Below the pieces are notes generated by a model, which searched no databases, was not told where the DNA came from, and was given only the letters and a program-made list of their open reading frames with translations. Position numbers and translations under genes: made by a program. From Onchidella celtica (lineage: Eukaryota > Mollusca > Gastropoda > Systellommatophora > Onchidiidae), in contig OZ007575.1 of assembly GCA_963931925.1 (NCBI GenBank), positions 40,657,846 to 40,721,845 of the forward strand: a stretch of 64,000 nt of DNA. Direction: 5' to 3'. This document shows positions 1 to 10,253 of this stretch, piece after piece; within the stretch, counting starts at the first letter, position 1, and each line of letters starts with the position of its first letter.

Positions 1-1252
1 ATGGCAAATAAAAAAAATTAAAAAGTCACTAATCATCCTGCAAGGAAAAGCAAATACGGCAATGCGATCACACAGCTAGTGCTAACCAAGCAAGGCTCTT
101 CATAATTTAATATACAAAAAATTTTACCTCAACAAATTGTTTTCATTTGGAAAAAATCTGGCAAAAATTTATGTTGTAAGTGAAACTGCTTTAAAAGAAT
201 CAGAATCACAGGAAACATTGATAAGTGACTTACAAGTCAATGAAATGAAAAAATCATTTGATCAACAACAAAAAAAAATAATGAAAATAAAAAACCAGGG
301 CTATTTAAACAAGTCTTCCTTGGACATTTCGCAGATTGTATTATACTTTTATCAGACCACGAATCCAGTGATGTGAAGTTCAACTACACTCCTGTAGTGA
401 AGCCTGGGTGGCTCCCCTTCATCTTAAACAAATACATTAACTTCTATCAGTCAAGGCAGACCTGTCAAATGTGGCATCCTGCTACCAGATTGGACTTATG
501 CAACTTAGTGATACATTTATAAACCACTATATGACATACTAAACCATCCCTACAGCCCCCCCCCCCCCCCCCCCCATAACAGACTTGCCAACCCCCAATT
601 GTTCTTTTGCTTATTTTCCGTCACAGAAACTGATATTTTTGCTAATTTTCTGGGAAAAAACGTTTATTTCATGACCGGAAACAACATAGGTCTAATGGCA
701 GAATTTTACATTGGACAAGTGAATAAACTTAAACTGATAAAGAGCCTCTTTCTCTACTGATTCCATCATAGATGCCTCGTGATTTTTCATAAATTTATCC
801 ACTGCCCCTGACCGAGCATTAGATCTAGTTTTCATTTCCTCAAGCTTGCTGTGCTTTGCCCCACTCTGATGTCTTTATATCTCGTGAGCCCAATGTTCCA
901 ATATAAAAGTCACTGTTGCAGCATAGGCAGTGTGCAAAATATTGAGAGTTGCTCTTTTTTCATGTGTATTCCTTGATGAATGGGAACGTCATCTTGTAGG
1001 AGTTGAGGAAGACTCGCATGGCTACGTGTCGCATAATGGTTCATACATTGTCCAAAAATGTGTACTGGCGCTATTTGCTGCGTATTTGTGTCACTTTTGT
1101 GTATCAAAATATGCAATTGCATACAGGTTGGCAAGTCTGCCATAATAAGTAACACCCATGCGGCAGTGGTACAATTGAGGAACTACAAGAAAATCAGGTT
1201 TATTATAATCATCCACTTTTATAGAATAACTCAACAATTGAGAAAGTTTCAC
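1..1252. other. Presumed SNRPA intron (left edge), no gene seen
   Basis: AT-rich sequence downstream of the last SNRPA exon found. Both strands were read for RRM2 motifs and none was seen. It contains a 20-base poly-C tract at 556-575. Confidence 0.5.
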
Positions 1253-1377
1253 CTTGACTTCTTCTTGCGCTTTCCTCCTTCATCATCGTGTTTTTCTCTG
1301 GGTCTCTTGGGCTGTTCAACGTAAGTACCTTTCAGTTTTGCTATCACTTCTGAGTCTTTCTTTGCAAACTGAATTCT
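1253..1377 (-). CDS. SNRPA: SNRPA coding exon 3
   Basis: Encodes [20 protein letters not shown], the end of RRM1, then a basic linker. Acceptor TTTTACAG|AG. I place the end at AAG|GTGAAA; reading through it meets an in-frame TGA at 1251-1249, which would give a protein of about 120 aa with a single RRM. The donor reading is preferred because all U1A/SNF proteins known to me have two RRMs. Confidence 0.82.
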
Positions 1378-3514
1378 CTGTAAAATAAACATACATGTAA
1401 AAAGAAAAAAAACATTATATTTGTTCAGTGATTTACATTTTCTACATTATGAAACAACATTTATCTCCCCAAATTTTAGACAGATAAATGCAGAAATTAT
1501 CTGTAACAATATAAAGTCCTTTTCCCCTCTCCAACATAACAAAAGCCGCCAGCAAAGATGATCTTATTCCATCAATCAATCTGTAAATCCCACTTTTCAT
1601 CCCCTTCAAAACATTAATGCAACGAAACTTGGTTATAATGAATTCCTATGTTCTGATAAAGATTTCTGTTTTAACTCACTCGCTGCCGGACCCGAAAAGG
1701 TTGGAAAAATTTCGTTGAGCTGAAAAATGGGCAGCAGCGAGTGAGTTAAGCCAAGGTCTTGTAGATGTAATTCCAATAGAAAGGGCAAATAACACAGTAA
1801 AGAATAAATCCAGTTTTTCTCTTCCTTTTTGTGGTTGCTTTTCTTGGTAACAAATGTACATAAACTGGGGTTACAGGAGATATTTCCATTTTTGGCATTC
1901 ACAGCTGTAATGATGGCTGTGCCCACTATCGATACCGAAGGGAGAAGAGGGTTGAAGATTTCCAGTTTGGTCTGCTACCAACTGGGTTGATGTGAAGGCA
2001 AGTGCGGTGACTTGCCGCTCGCTCTTCCTCCACTCAAATTTGACTCTTTTGTCCTTGACAATTAGTAATGATTTTGACACTTACCATTGGTTTTTCATAA
2101 AAAGGAAACCCCTGCATTGATCGCAAGGCATTGGCAGCACTGTTAATCTCCTTGAAGATGACAAATGCCTGGCCTCGCATCTTCAGAGTTTTCAGGGCCA
2201 CTATGTCTAAAATTTGTCCAAACTGTGAGAAGATTGCATATAATGATTTCTTCAGCTCTGAAAAATGGGATAGAAAAAAAAAAATTTAAGAAATTGCTGA
2301 TGGGAAGAAAAAGAAACAAGATCCATTTTGTCTTCCAAATGTACTAACTGTCAACAACAACTTTACACACTGATTCTTCTAGCTTAAACAGGAGTAGAGC
2401 ATTTTAATTTATTGACTGGGAAAAAGCAATTTGAAATTTCCACTTTACACATACATGCAGCATAAAACAAGTCATTATTTATTTTTTCTCGGCTGACCCG
2501 TTTTACATATGACACTATCATTTAAAGTCACCCCAGTCATGTAACAGATGATGCAATATACTTGATCAGCAGAAAGGAGCAAACTAATCTTTAGGCTAAG
2601 AACTGGACATAACAGATTCTAGCAGCATCTTTACAAAAAAATTCAGGGTTGGAGAAACTGAGACATGCCCATGTGGAAATTCCCCAGAGAATGCAGAACA
2701 TGTCCTCCAACAATGCCCCCAATACAGACAACAGAGGGAAGACAGCTGGCCCCGAGGTGCGGCGGGCCCGATGTGCGGCACTACACACTAAGCTATTATA
2801 TGGTACAGCAGAGGATCTCAGGAGCACAGCATCCTTCACAAAGGCTACCGGCCTCCTGATATAAACAGTCTGACACGAAGAACACAGAAAAAGAACACTA
2901 CTTTTTGTTGATACATTGCCCTAACAGTTCCATTAAATAATGATGTTCTCCCTTCTTGCCTTCCATGCCATGGGAGAAAAGAATGGCTGAAGAAAAAACA
3001 GCAACCACCCAAAAAAAAAAAAAAGCCTGATCCTTAAGAAAAGAAGACCTGAATATTTCCAACTCTTGAGTAGGATGTGGAAAAACCTTCACATCAGTCT
3101 TAACAGCTGGTACATGATGGTGGTACAGTATGCAAGCATAGATGTTACTCAGTTAAAACCTCTGAGTCCTAAAATTTATAATCCAAGATTTTGCCAAATT
3201 CACTGTAAGTTCCAGCCGAAAGCACAAAATTATAATCGTTCACAATATTTTGTTATAAATGTGACAAAAAGAAACTAAAAATATATAGTTGTCTCAAATA
3301 GAAACCACAATCATTCAGTTTTCTTTCATGGGGGGGGGGGGGGGGGGGGGGGGGGGGAGTTTGTCGTCACTGACTGACTCACATGCCTGAAGAATGTTCC
3401 ATGGGAAGTCAGGACAAGAAAAGCAAGTGAAATATTTTCTGTGAACCTACCATCTTTTTTTATCTTCTCATTGAGGTTGTTGATGTAGATTGTGTGATTT
3501 GGATGTATAGACAT
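1253..3514 (-). CDS. SNRPA: U1A/U2B''-family spliceosomal RNA-binding protein, N-terminal part (3 exons, runs off left edge)
   Basis: Codes for the U1A/U2B''/SNF protein, which binds a stem-loop of U1 snRNA (and U2 snRNA in its B'' role) in the nucleus. Exons on the minus strand are 3514-3451, 2257-2085 and 1377-1253; splice phases 1 and 0 join without a break. RRM1 fills residues of about 5-85: RNP2 TIYINNL at about 8-14 and RNP1 RGQAFVIF at about 49-56, both invariant in this family. [20 protein letters not shown] and [12 protein letters not shown] are near-identical to animal U1A. The third exon ends in a Lys/Arg-rich linker (KRKKKS) and a GTGAAA donor. The usual second RRM (motif LFLTNLPEETNE) is absent and presumably lies left of the window. 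The start ATG matches the family N-terminus. U1A and U2B'' cannot be separated here; most invertebrates have one gene for both. Confidence 0.92.
1671..1749. mobile_element. 79-bp TTAA-ended inverted-repeat element (tiny MITE)
   Basis: Sits in SNRPA intron 2. The first and last 16 bases are perfect inverted repeats (TTAACTCACTCGCTGC and its complement) and both ends are TTAA, the target site of piggyBac-type transposons. The interior is 47 bp and non-coding. It may instead be a simple hairpin-forming repeat. Confidence 0.55.
2085..2257 (-). CDS. SNRPA: SNRPA coding exon 2
   Basis: Encodes residues 22-79, the core of RRM1 with RNP1 (RGQAFVIF). Acceptor TTTTTCAG|AG, donor ATG|GTAAGT. Enters in phase 1 and leaves in phase 0. 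Confidence 0.94.
2575..2864 (+). mobile_element. Non-LTR retrotransposon fragment (C-terminal, RNase H-distal region), frameshifted
   Basis: Degenerate pieces in two frames. The first reads [11 protein letters not shown] second frame gives [20 protein letters not shown] followed by HVLQQCP, a Cys/His knuckle typical of the end of jockey/I-like ORF2 proteins. The first frame then resumes with [20 protein letters not shown] and a stop. At least two frameshifts and one stop make it dead. It lies in SNRPA intron 1, antisense to that gene. Confidence 0.75.
3330..3357. repeat. 28-base poly-G tract
   Basis: Uninterrupted G28 on the plus strand (C28 in the SNRPA pre-mRNA), about 95 bp inside SNRPA intron 1 from its donor. 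Length is probably polymorphic and may carry assembly error. Confidence 0.9.
3451..3514 (-). CDS. SNRPA: SNRPA coding exon 1
   Basis: Encodes residues 1-21 plus one base ([20 protein letters not shown], then D). Donor G|GTAGGT. A possible 5'UTR acceptor (TTTATTCAG) lies about 35 bp upstream of the ATG, so an untranslated leader exon may exist further right. Confidence 0.92.
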
Positions 3515-4233
3515 GGTGATGGAGATCCAGATTCAGCACCTGCTGAATAAATGCACAAATACTGAAATAGTCAAGAGTGAAATACAGATGATTATAAGAC
3601 ATAACGACAAATGCTTAACTTTCACTTCAGTGTGAACACAATATAACAATCATTCAAAAATTAATTTACAATCAATTTAACATTAAGAGAGTAAGGACAA
3701 TACACATACAATTCTGACACAGTCAAATCAATGATACAGTGATACTGATAGGATGACTGCAATATATGGGATGTCTTTGTAATTCGAAAATATATAGGAA
3801 CGAGTTCGCTCTCAAGGGAACCTAATTTGCAAATATCAATGAATTTTATTACTGTATTGGTGACTAGATCCAACCTGTTTCGGCATAATTTTAGACTGTT
3901 ATAAAAAGTGTTTCACTGTCCCAAACTTTTAACCCTCGCCCCATGCTGAGTATCTTATCCACGTAACACCTCGTTTGGGGATAGCCAGTGGCTAGTCAGC
4001 TGATTGCTCACATGTTGTTGCTAACCTCAGCGGTCAGGTCATTTTGAACATGTTTCGTATTTACTTTAGCACGCAATAACAAAAATATGCGGGATAAATC
4101 ATAAATGACCCCTACGATATTTGGATGGGGCACTTCTGATGAGACACAATAACTTTTATTGTAAATAGAAGGCTCAAAATAAAGAATGTTAGAGTGCAGA
4201 ACTGCATAAATTTATATTGTAGCAAGACCAGAC

Positions 4234-5423
4234 TGTCACGAGTGGAGTGAGTGCAATTAAGGGGATTGCTACAGAGCGGGTGTAGAGTAAGAAGGACTCA
4301 CAGTAGACAGCAAGTTAAGCGTGCTGTTGTGAGTAGTGGGAGGGGGTCTGAATGGGGCGAAAGCGCTGTATAACTATCACTGCAAGTTAGAAGGTCCGAT
4401 GGAGCGGACCTGTGAATAAGAGCCCAGCGGGCGGACATAAGTGAAAGCAGTCGGGAGACGGATGAGTGTTGTTCCAGTAATGACTGGTATGTAGAACGTT
4501 GATTGATTATTATGATTGATGTATTATATTATATTCGTCTATTACCATGATGTGAATAAGTATATGTGAGGAATGTGGAGGTCCTTGATATTGGATAGAG
4601 CAATGTGCGCCACGAGCGATAGATGAAAGTGAGTTCATGGATTTGTAGCGCGAGTGAGTAGTGTGTACTCCGATGGAGGTGTGTTACCGTAAGATGTGTG
4701 GTGAGTGAAAGGTGAACTAGTGTGTGTACGTTTCATGGGTTGTAAGGAGAGGTGGAGTGAATAGAAATGGTAGGGTATTATACCATTGTAATGTTATTCT
4801 TGTAGGTGTCGGGGACGGGCCGCAGAGCCACCTCGATGAGCACAGGGGATAGGCCAGCATAGGGCCGGAGGCCACACATAGGCCAGAAGTGAGGCTGTCA
4901 GTGTAGGACAGTGGAGGCACATAAAGTCGTGGCAGTCAGGCCACGGACAGGGACGTAGATATGAGAGTGACTGAGATACTATATTGTTGCCATGTTGATA
5001 GGCTAGTGAACTGATACTATGTTGTTGCCATGTTGATGGCTATGGAAATAATAATGTGTTATTGCCCTGCTGAGGTGCTAGGGGAGTGCTAAGGTGTATG
5101 ACAATAGGAAGGTGATATTGAGAGACTGCGGTGCCAGTGAATCATTAATGTACTATTAAGACCCTGAGGGGAGAGGCTGAGGCCGAAGTGCCTTTAGGAG
5201 TAACTACCGGATTGTGGATCCGAGGGAGAGTGTGTGTGAGAATAAGGCCGTTGTACGGCAGTTCGTTTCAATAATATAATGTATGTAATTGCGCTATTAT
5301 ATGTATAATTATGTTTAATAAATGTGTGAGTCTGATGGGTTGTTTTGTTAAGTGTTAACTTGTTTGTTCGTGATTGTCGTCCTGTCATAAACTATTACAT
5401 CTCCCAGTCTGGGATTTGTGACA
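4234..5423. mobile_element. Solo LTR of an LTR retrotransposon, 1,190 bp
   Basis: Begins TGTCAC and ends GTGACA, perfect terminal inverted hexamers of the TG...CA type. It is flanked on both sides by the 5-bp direct repeat CAGAC (4229-4233 and 5424-5428), a target-site duplication. A plus-strand AATAAA lies at 5317-5322, so the LTR probably reads on the plus strand. It contains an imperfect tandem repeat (GATACTAT.TTGTTGCCATG, about 4974-5040). No gag/pol sequence is adjacent, so recombination between two LTRs presumably removed the body. A 5-bp duplication fits BEL/Pao, Gypsy or Copia; the family is not resolved. It stands about 0.7 kb upstream of the SNRPA start codon. Confidence 0.85.
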
Positions 5424-5428
5424 CAGAC

Positions 5429-6091
5429 CATTTTTACAATGCCTCTGAACCTCTTGGATTTTGCTCCCATGTTAAAGAGTTTAATATTTCAAGAATTTTG
5501 GTATTTGAATGACCAAAATCGGATGAAAAATAAAAAAGTTATGAAATTTTGAACATTGGAAATTTAACATTTTTGTAGGTAATTATTTACAAAGGAATAT
5601 AAACGTTTAAACGGCACTGAATTTTAGGCAATTAACAGTGTTTCGTTGATAAAACTATTATTTAGTTACCAAATTTCATGAGACTTCCCATACTTATGTT
5701 TTAAGACATGCCGAGTGCGTCTGCGATGATCATTTTCTGAACGGGAGACAACTAAGGGAGATAATTAAGGGAATTAGGCTAGGACGACTCGGCACAAGCA
5801 GATTAAAACTGTTATTTTGTTAATAAATCCATTCTGCTTCATCCAAATGTGATGAAACTTTTCATAATTATGTTTAGGAATACAACGAACACATTCACAC
5901 AGCTTGTGCTTCTGTAAAAATCAAGGGGAGATAACTTATCAATAAGTATTTTTCCAGCAAAAAAAAAGTTAAAAAAAATAATAAAGTGACACAACGCTTG
6001 ACTTCTCTCATCATAAAGTGTATTTCAAAGAAAATAGTCCTAACTTCCAATGAATAAAATTGCACTGTTTTAAAAAAATCTTGATGAAAAG
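5429..6091. other. AT-rich intergenic stretch
   Basis: No coding similarity or recognisable element on either strand. Confidence 0.4.
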
Positions 6092-6303
6092 CTATTGAAA
6101 AGAAAATCCAGTCCTTTTGTGTTTCTGACAGGCCAGGTTGGTCCAGTTGATGTATATGTCAACATTTACGGACAAGAGAAATTTCTTCTCTACAATCTGG
6201 CGATCTTTTCCTGCTGGCTTTTTGAACTCGCATTTTGATTGTCCAACCCTTTGACAATGGTCAACCTCAAAAGAATGATCACTGATGATGCGAGTCACGA
6301 TCC
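6092..6303 (-). CDS. Hypothetical terminal exon, weak
   Basis: An open frame opens right after a good acceptor (TTTTTGTTTTCAG|GG) and runs 70 codons to a stop: GIVTRIISDHSFEVDHCQRV onward, Lys-rich, ending GFSFQ. It enters in phase 1, matching the phase left by the open stretch at 7105-7009. The junction would read QSLRG/IVTR, which recalls the RGVVTR start of the N-terminal region of MOV10L1-type helicases, but nothing beyond that short stretch agrees. I do not recognise the protein. An internal donor (GTCC|GTAAAT) could also end the exon earlier. Confidence 0.25.
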
Positions 6304-6799
6304 CTGAAAACAAAAAATTATGGTTAACAGTTAAGCTGAAATTTTCAGGACTTTCATGTTCATCTAACAGATATCAAGGGATAAGACATTGGTTTTTTTT
6401 TTTTGCTTGAAGGATATTTTGGATCAACAGGGGTTCTGCTTAAACCATCTGGAAGCAGGCCTGTAACCAGAAATTTGAGAACTCCATACCCGAAGATAAA
6501 TGTCATGTGATAAGAACACAACATTGAAGATCTGGTATCCATGTCTGGTAAATCAGAAAATGAACTATTTTCTTCTTTGTTCATTTATATTTCTTATCTA
6601 GTTAAATGAAAGAAAATCCTCCCATTAGATCTAAGTCTGGAATTTTCAATAGCAACAAATAAGAGAGCGTGATACCTAAACCTCCCGATAATTTGAAATC
6701 ATTAGATCTAGCCAAAGGCACGGTAAGACTACTAAGAGCAGTAGCAGCACATTCCAGGATAACCTCCAGGAATAGTAACAACACGAAATAACCCATGCC

Positions 6800-6930
6800 A
6801 TGTAGCCAATGGCGTGCCTGCATTTTATACTCAAGGTGACGTCACAGCTTCCACTCGGACTAGTGCGGGATCCTAGGTTCCCCGCTCGAGCCGCGCGTCG
6901 GGCGAGGATAAACATCGTCGATAACGTTGT
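6800..6930. promoter_or_regulatory. CpG-rich promoter-like patch with CCAAT box and perfect CRE
   Basis: Contains CCAAT (6805-6809), a TATA-like TTTTATAC, the perfect palindromic cAMP-response element TGACGTCA (6837-6844) and a run of CpGs (CTCGAGCCGCGCGTCGGGCG), in a genome otherwise CpG-poor and AT-rich. Such a patch often marks a transcription start. Which gene it serves is unclear: the weak minus-strand exons to its left, or a distant leader exon of VPS26 to its right. Confidence 0.35.
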
Positions 6931-7008
6931 ATCCAAGAGACAAAAGAAAGCACTTACACATGTTTTTATCAATAAAAAACCACACAACAACAAAGTTTAA
7001 CTTACCCC

Positions 7009-7105
7009 TCAAGCTTTGTTTGAACACTTTATGGCTTCCCGTTCCGAAGAAAGAATCCCAACTTTTCTCGTTGATAGCTCGGAAACCAATTACGGGAAAC
7101 AAAAT
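7009..7105 (-). CDS. Hypothetical upstream exon, weak
   Basis: Open minus-strand frame reading FPVIGFRAINEKSWDSFFGT, then GSHKVFKQSLRG, ending at a consensus donor (G|GTAAGT). Joined in phase to the exon at 6303-6092 it stays open, but the combined frame has no Met and an upstream stop near 7110. A further 5' exon would be needed, or the stretch is untranslated. Kept only because the splice sites and phases agree. Confidence 0.22.
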
Positions 7106-7479
7106 TGTAAAAGCTCAAAAGGAAGAGCAAGGTCTCCTCTGATTGGATGTAAAATTTCGTGTCTGTACGGTGATATTTCATTGGTCAGACGAAACGAAAG
7201 TGACGCGGGTAACAAAATTCGACGCCTCTCGGCAGTTTCCGTTTCGTTCGACGACCGGTCGTCTTTACTCGCTCATAACCCGAGTTCTACCGAAGATAAA
7301 CGAACACTTTTTTCACCACTGGAAAGTTCATTCATTCCCCGACGTTAGGTATGCGACTCGAGGCACTTAGTTGTCGTTGACCGATCGATAATTCTTCGGA
7401 ACTCGAAGCACCCTCTAGTTTTCCGCTGACCGGCTCGCCAACTACGCTCTGGCCCACGGAAATCGGTCTTGCTATATAT

Positions 7480-7590
7480 TGTTTAAACAGAGGTCTGTGC
7501 TTTTTTGTCCCTAAGTTGGTTGAGTGCAGAACTGCATAAATTTCACATTCTGTTTAAAACAGAGGTCTGTGCTTTTTTGTCCCTAATTTG
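7480..7590. repeat. Short direct repeat (about 33 bp, two copies)
   Basis: The unit CAGAGGTCTGTGCTTTTTTG with its flanks (GTTTAAA before, TCCCTAA after) occurs at about 7480-7514 and 7552-7588. The spacer holds GAGTGCAGAACTGCATAAAT, which recurs at about 4193-4213, next to the solo LTR's left target site. Confidence 0.6.
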
Positions 7591-8324
7591 GCCATAAGGT
7601 GAACAAATTATTTTTTAAACCAGGCAGTACTAACTACATTTATCACAACAATGCCTTCAGCCTCCTCCACTGATTTAAGGCCCAATCCCTATTAATTTTG
7701 TTTTCTAATTTCAATCTTCTGTGACTGGTAAGATATTTTATTTCCCTCGTGCAGTACGGACATACTTTAAAGTTGTGTAACCAGGCAACAGAAAAGATAA
7801 TTACAACACCAAATGAAGACTATGACCGACAACAAAGTCGATAATTTTGTCTGATGAAATCTTACTGACAGACACCCATATGCAGCATTCACCCAACTCT
7901 CCCAAGTAATTACAATGGAATTTATAATTACACATAGAACAGCTTCTCAAATTTAAGCCGATGATGACCAGTTTCTTATCATATCGCATGTAAATGACAA
8001 CCAGCATCAAACGATTCAAAGTAAAAATTTTCCCCATTTCAAATTGTCAGAACTATTACTATTAGGCTCTAGTGTAGTATTACAAAAATACGTAGCCTAA
8101 TCGGAAGATGCCATTTTGTTAGATATAAATTTTAATATAATATAGGCCTAGATAAACAAGGGGAATTATCACCAAAAAAATCCCTCCAAAAATGGCCAAA
8201 CTTAGAAAGAAGCAGAAGAAACTAGTTTTGCTCCAGACTAAGACTAGGACAGTAGGAGTAAGAGATGGACCTGACTGCTCTCTCATCTTTATGAAGTTGA
8301 AAAGTGATTTTGCTCCACTTAGAG

Positions 8325-8957
8325 CTAGATCTAGATTCTAGATCTAGATATCTAGATTTTCTAGATCTCGTTGAAGATATATTCTACATGTTTGCATTTT
8401 TGAATGTTTCGAGGTAGACTAGATTATGAATGTTCAATGCTTTAATTTAATTACACTTTTACAGCTCGACTGACGTATCAATCACACTAAAGCCTGCTCA
8501 CAAAATCTGCACAATTTTTTATATTTTTTTTTATCATCTGCGGGAAGGAGTTCCGTACTCGAGCGCCAAAGACCAGAAACTAACTAAAACTAAGAGATGA
8601 TACATAGCTACCCTGGGGGCTTTCCCTGATATGTCAATCTGACTACTGCCCAGACGAACATCGGCCTACGGCCTCGATGATACAAACTGACTAGATCTAG
8701 ATCTAGAGTCTAGATCTAGACCCTCACGTCGTTACTTATCAATCTGACAAAGTGGCGCTCGAGTAAGGTAGGCTACTCCTCCCGTATTATCTATCTTCTG
8801 GCATTATTTTTTATTGTCTGTTTCGTGACAATCTTGTATTCGGCTCACAAGCGCTGCTTTCCGTTCAGATTATCTAGATCTAGTCTAGATCTAGATCTAG
8901 ACCTAGAAAGAGTCAAAACTAAAATAAAATTGAGAAAAAAAATCTAGACTCTAGATC
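8325..8957. repeat. Clusters of AGATCT/TCTAGA palindromic repeat
   Basis: Four clusters (8325-8368, 8691-8720, 8871-8906, 8941-8957) made almost wholly of the self-complementary hexamer CTAGAT/TCTAGA. Each can fold on itself and pair with the others. No coding content. Confidence 0.75.
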
Positions 8958-9163
8958 AGATAACAAGAATAAGAGATTAATTATGCATGCAAATTTAATA
9001 CGAAAATAGAGAAATACAGAAACAGATGTAGTGGGGCCCTACCTGTATTTAATTAGAAATCGTCCTATTGTTTTAGAATCTATATAATATTCGGCCTGCA
9101 CTTTTCCGATTTTTGTCACACCGTGTGCTTCTATGAACGTACTAACGCCGAATTCGGAGGGCG

Positions 9164-9177
9164 ACTTCCGCTTCCGG
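9164..9177. promoter_or_regulatory. Tandem ETS/GABP-type sites in a small CpG patch
   Basis: ACTTCCGCTTCCGG holds two adjacent ETS cores (GGAAG on the minus strand) within a locally CpG-rich stretch (about 9100-9240). Double ETS sites are common in housekeeping promoters. A link to VPS26 is only inferred from position and strand. Confidence 0.3.
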
Positions 9178-9846
9178 AGGCTTACAAATACCCATACGAA
9201 ATCCGGCCACAGACTGTGGTCACAGTCACGGGACAAAAATAATCAGCTTACACCATAACCACTATGTAGCAATTGGGTTCCCAGCAGGGCTTGGCACACA
9301 GTTAAAATGTGGCAAAAAAGAAGAAAAAGTTGCATTACACAAAGCCCTGGTTAGGAACAGAGCAATGCAACACCAGTGTGTCAAGCAAGCAAATCATTAA
9401 AACAACTGCAACAACAACACAAAATTCTGTGGTATCACAGTATAGTTTGGCATAAAGCTATACTGTGACAAAAATATAGTAAACATTACTTCAGAATCGC
9501 AAATGACCTGAACGATACATAGAGAAAAATTGCTCCTCCTTCGCAAGAGATCCGGAAATTTAGCAATATTACATTGTCATTTAGAACGTTTACATAAAGA
9601 TAGTCCAAAATTGGAATACGAAAAAAAAAGCTAAAGCTGCAAATACTTAAATAAGAAAGATTATCAGGATTGGGTATTAATATTTTATTGCCATTTCTGG
9701 AAGGCAAAATTTCACTTGCTTCTTTTAAAGTTCGAAACTAAATTACTACTAACTTTTCACGGCTCATAGATTTCAAGTCTCGTCCAAGACGAGATAAAAG
9801 TTAGACATTAATTCTCGACGGTCTCGGAGTAGGAGGACCCAACAAA

Positions 9847-9849
9847 ATG
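9847..9849 (+). other. Candidate initiator ATG exon end for VPS26 (alternative at 14369-14371)
   Basis: VPS26 proteins start M-SFFGFGQ-like, and the first exon found here begins exactly at the Ser codon in phase 0, so the missing exon should end ATG|GT. Two places upstream fit: ACAAAATG|GTAGGC here, with A at -3 and G at +4, and GTGTATG|GTAACA at 14369. Sequence alone does not decide between them. Confidence 0.22.
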
Positions 9850-10253
9850 GTAGGCTGCAGGATCCTTACTAAATTTTCAGCATTATTTGTGTAATGTGCA
9901 TATTACCCTTGCGATAAGATCTCGAATAAGTGCACATCAAAACAGTATTGCCGTGCATAGTCATGAATAAACGATTTACTAACAGAAAACATTTTGTCGT
10001 TCGAACGCAGAAAAGGGGGTGGACGGAAAAACGAAAAACAAATGTTTTGACTCTCGTTGATCATGTGACACAACGAAGACAAACAACCACAAAAATTATT
10101 TAGCTTTGTTTTACGTTGCTTGTTCATTGTGGCAAATAGGAATAAGTGGTACGTTATGCCAGGCTTTACGGAGTCAGAAGCAAATTCTAAACTTGTCCCA
10201 TGCAGTGGTTTTTGCTTTGAAAAGCATTGATTTGCATATAGCCCACACGTCAA

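Noticed and set aside
1249-1251. In-frame TGA suggesting a single-RRM, truncated SNRPA
   Set aside because: It lies just past a plausible donor (AAG|GTGAAA), and the window ends before the expected RRM2 exons.
4717-4920. Minus-strand 67-codon frame
   Set aside because: Lies inside the solo LTR and has no similarity.
6092-6313. Frame starting MFSGIV, like riboflavin synthase MFTGI
   Set aside because: The Met is a TTG codon inside an intron acceptor and nothing downstream matches; animals lack the enzyme.
7016-7348. 110-codon plus-strand frame in the CpG-rich region
   Set aside because: Starts at a TTG, has no recognisable domain, and the length is explained by low stop density in GC-richer sequence.
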